A DNA stretch of 64,000 nt from Liolophura sinensis. Taxonomy: Eukaryota > Mollusca > Polyplacophora > Chitonida > Chitonidae. The translations under genes were made by a program, and so were the position numbers. Positions 61,425 through 64,000 of the stretch are shown here, piece after piece. The stretch spans positions 1 to 64,000 of the forward strand of contig NW_027018065.1 of assembly GCF_032854445.1 (NCBI RefSeq), read 5' to 3'. Positions within the stretch are counted from its first letter, which is position 1; every line of letters begins with the position of its first letter. The notes below the pieces were generated by a model. It had not been told where the DNA came from. It searched no databases and saw only the letters and a list, made by a program, of their open reading frames with translations.

Positions 61425-64000
61425 CCAAAAGATGCGGACTTGGGCCAGGCATCGGCAGCTGTTAAAAAATTGCAAATATCCCTGGTTTCCATGGAGTAAG
61501 AGCCGTTGCTGGGCACGTGATTATGACATCAATGATCATTGGATTGTCGCTACAGCCAAAAGTATTGGTCGGAGAGCAACGCGGTTTGCACCATTCGATT
61601 TCTCGTCACAAAATACGTCGGATTAGCCTCTTACCAGCAGCACTGGAACAGTTTTTCCACTTTTGCATTTTTGCCTGGTCTTTTTGTTAATTGAAATCGG
61701 CTGCACTGTACTTTGTACAATCGCGACTGGTCATTACTATATTCAACTTTTGACTATAAGTTATGTGCCCTTCGGTAGCCCAGAAGACGTCAAATCTTTC
61801 GGCTAAGCCCATTTAACTCACCCAGCAATTGTCTTACTTCTAAGTGCAAGACAATGTCAATGTCTTTATCTACGTGTAGAAAAACCACACCATTTGTACG
61901 TGAAAAACACAAGGTACTTGATACAGTCTGCTGTAAAAAGTACAACTAAACACTGACCCACTTCAGTAAGGTGCCAAAAGATGCGGAATTGAGCCAGGCA
62001 TCGGCAGCTGTTAAAAAATTGTAAATTTCCCTGGTTTCCATGGAGTAAGAGCCGTTGCTGGGCACGTGATTATGACATAAATGATCATTCAATTGTCGCT
62101 ACTGGCAAAAGTATTGGTCGGAGAGCAACGCGGTTTGCACCATTCGATTTGTCGTCACAAAATACGTCGGATTAGCCTCTTACCAGCAGCACTGGAACAA
62201 TTTTACCAATTTTGCATTTTTGCCTGGTCTTTTTGTTAATTGAAATCGGCTACACTGTACTCTGTACAATCGCGACTGGTCATTACTATATTCAACTTTT
62301 GACTATAAGTTATGTGCCCTTCGGTAGCCCAGAAGACGTCAAATCTTTGGGCTAAGCCCATTTAACTCACCCAGCAATTGTCTTACTTCTAAGTGCAAGA
62401 CAATCTCAATGTCTTTATCTACGTGTAGAAAAACCACACCATTTGTACGTGAAAAACACAAGGTACTTGATACAGTCTGCTGTAAAAAGTTACAACTGAC
62501 CACAGACCCACATGAATAAGGTGCCAAAAGATGCGGAATTGAGCCAGGCATCGGCAGCTGTTGAAAAATTGCAAATTTCCCTGGTTTCCATGGAGTAAGA
62601 GCCGTTGCTGGGCAGGTGATTATGACATAAATGATCATTCAATTGTCGCTACAGCCAAACGTGTTGGTCTGAGAGCAACGCGGATTACACCATTCGATTT
62701 CTCGTCACAAAATACGTCGGATTAGTCTCTTACCAGCAGCACTGGAACAGGTTTTCCACTTTTGCATTTTTGCCTGGTCTTTTTGTTAATTGAAATCGGC
62801 TACACTGTATTATGTACAATCGCGAGGGGTCATTACTATATTTAACTTTTGACTATAAGTTATGTGCCCTTCGGTAGCCCAGAAGACGTCAAATCTTTGG
62901 GCTAAGCCCATTTAACTCACCCAGCAAGTGTCTTACTTCTAAGTCCAAGACAATCTCAATGTCTTTATCTACGTGTAGAAAAACCCACACCATTTGTACG
63001 TGAAAAACACAAGGTACTTGATACAGTCTGCTGTAAAAAGTACAACTGACCACAGACCCACATGAATAAGGTGCCAAAAGATGCGGAATTGAGCCAGGTA
63101 TCGGCAGCTGTTGAAAAATTGCAAATTTCCCTGGTTTCCATGGAGTAAGAGCCGTTGCTGGGCACGTGATTATGACATAAATGATCATTCAATTGTCACT
63201 ACAGCCAAACGTATTGGTCGGACAGCAACGCGGTTTGCACCATTCGATTTCTCGTCACAAAATACGTCGGATTAGCCTCTTACCAGCAGCACTGGAACAG
63301 TTTTTCCACTTTTGCATTTTTGCCTGGTCTTTTTGTTAATTGAAATCGGCTACACTGTACTCTGTACAATCGCGACTGGTCATTACTATATTCAACTTTT
63401 GACTATAAGTTATGTGCCCTTCGGTAGCCCAGAAGATCTGAAATCTTTGGGCTAAGCCCATTTAACTCACCCAGCAATTGTCTTACTTCTAAGTGCAAGA
63501 CAATCTCAATGTCTTTATCTACGTGTAGAAAAACCACACCATTTGTACGTGAAAAACACAAGGTACTTGATACAGTCTGCTGTAAAAAGTACAACTAAAC
63601 ACTGACCCACTTCAGTAAGGTGCCAAAAGATGCGGAATTGAGCCAGGCATCGGCAGCTGTTAAAAAATTGTAAAGTTCCCTGGTTTCCATGGAGTAAGAG
63701 CCGTTGCTGGGCAGGTGATTATGACATAAATGATCATTCAATTGTCGCTACAGCCAAAAGTATTGGTCGGAGAGCAACGCGGTTTGCACCATTCGATTTC
63801 TCGTCACAAAATACGTCGGATTAGCCTCTTTCCAGCAGCACTGAAACAGTTTTTCCACTTTTGCATTTTTACCTGGTCTTTTTGTTAATTGAAATCGGCT
63901 ACACTGTACTCTGTACAATCGCGACTGGTCATTACTATATTCAACTTTTGACTATAAGTTATGTGCCCTTCGGTAGCCCAGAAGACCTGAAATCTTTGGG
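61425..64000 (+). repeat. Right end, monomers 112-116 (last one truncated by the window)
   Basis: Starts: 61425, 61974, 62524, 63074, 63623. Tails of 112-115: G, B, B, G. Monomer 112 has the 12-bp palindrome CAATGATCATTG (61530-61541), ggctgcactgtactttgtac and tttcggctaag. Monomer 113 has gctactggcaaaag and tttgtcgtcac. Monomer 114 has gggcaggtg, gtgttggtctgagagc, ggattacacc, tgtattatgtaca and agcaagtgtc. Monomer 115 has ggacagcaacg and an extra c in aaacccacacc. Monomer 116 ends at offset 378 and shows no sign that the array is stopping. Confidence 0.88.

Larger units (their letters stand above)
1..64000 (+). repeat. Satellite DNA array, ~549-bp monomer, about 116.7 copies
   Basis: The same ~549-bp sequence recurs head to tail over the entire window with no inversion, gap or foreign insertion. 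Phase was set at ccaaaagatgcgg, giving monomers 1-116 (1-115 full in this phase, 116 cut by the window end). Lengths are mostly 549 or 550 bp; exceptions are five of 647-655 bp, one of 561, one of 545 and one of 506. Tail classes, read from about base 524 of the monomer: A gaacactgacccacttcag; A' the same preceded by aaattcaact; B gaccacagacccacatgaat; C aaacactgacccacatttat; D gaccacagacccacatgaaa; E gaacattgacccacttcag; F gaacactgaccaacttcag; G aaacactgacccacttcag; H aaacactggcccacatttat; I gaacactgactcacttcag. The array continues past both ends. That it is eukaryotic heterochromatin is inferred from array length and higher-order structure. The strand is only the orientation used here. Confidence 0.98.

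Noticed and set aside
1-64000. CRISPR array
   Set aside because: Repeats are ~549 bp and contiguous, with no short direct repeat separated by unique spacers.
1-64000. CENP-B box in the monomer
   Set aside because: I looked for TTCG-N4-A-NN-CGGG on both strands near the two TTCG sites (offsets 170 and 348); neither has the A or the CGGG part.
1-64000. Transposon, retrovirus-like element or LTR
   Set aside because: No terminal repeats, target-site duplications, poly-A tail or recognisable polymerase or integrase motif; every base falls in the satellite monomer. The A-runs in monomers 51, 58 and 66 derive from aaaaacacaa.
1-64000. Telomeric repeats or an array boundary
   Set aside because: No short telomere-type repeat and no drop to unique sequence at either end.
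1-64000. Inverted monomers
   Set aside because: Every monomer start motif reads in the same direction; the only inverted piece is the 14-bp fold-back at 58899-58929.

Overview
The whole window is one tandem-repeat (satellite DNA) array. I find no gene, RNA gene, mobile element or unique sequence in it. A monomer of about 549 bp is repeated head to tail about 116.7 times, every copy in the same orientation, from the first base to the last. Counted by hand, one typical monomer (14281-14829) is 43% G+C. A long, homogeneous array with nested higher-order repeats points to a eukaryotic chromosome, most likely heterochromatin (centromeric, pericentromeric or subtelomeric). I do not recognise the satellite family and cannot name the host group. 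Short reading frames recur once per monomer on both strands, but they rest on TTG starts, break freely between copies and resemble nothing I know.

Layout. I set each monomer to begin at ccaaaagatgcgg and numbered them 1-116; all start positions are in the features. Most are 549 or 550 bp. Variation falls into linked allele blocks. The most useful is the last ~25 bp of each monomer, called tail classes A, A', B, C, D, E, F, G, H and I here. Reading tails in order shows higher-order structure that changes along the array. There is a 6-monomer unit of about 3.30 kb in two nearly identical copies (3846-10434). A ~2.1 kb block is duplicated at an offset of 4942 bp (14200-16288 and 19142-21230). 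A 4-monomer unit recurs at an offset of 2748 bp (21419-26365). An approximate block recurs between two long monomers (27.5-32 kb). An 8-monomer register (4392 bp) links 40-41.6 kb with 44.4-46 kb, a 2-monomer duplication lies at 41604-43801, and a 9-monomer register (4940 bp) links 53.3-54 kb with 58.3-59 kb. The left half is more homogeneous; the right half is more mosaic and carries more indels.

Structural variants. Five monomers (51, 58, 66, 72, 89) are ~100 bp longer because they carry the same 106-bp internal tandem duplication with the same junction. Monomer 111 has lost 43 bp between two CCAAG direct repeats. Monomer 107 carries a fold-back insertion giving a 12-bp-arm hairpin, plus a nearby 28-to-10 bp replacement. 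One-base indels cluster at 27.9-32.7 kb and again at 41-46.6 and 50.2-51.0 kb, which may be consensus error rather than biology.

Within the monomer, several short dyad symmetries are conserved (CACGTG, AATGATCATT, TGTAC-TCT-GTACA, TGGGCTAAGCCCA, TCTAC-GT-GTAGA). At the AATGATCATT site a minority allele replaces the palindrome with a different one. I see no CENP-B box. The window shows how a satellite array evolves by unequal exchange, conversion-like mosaicism and replication slippage; I see no evidence of an encoded multi-gene system.
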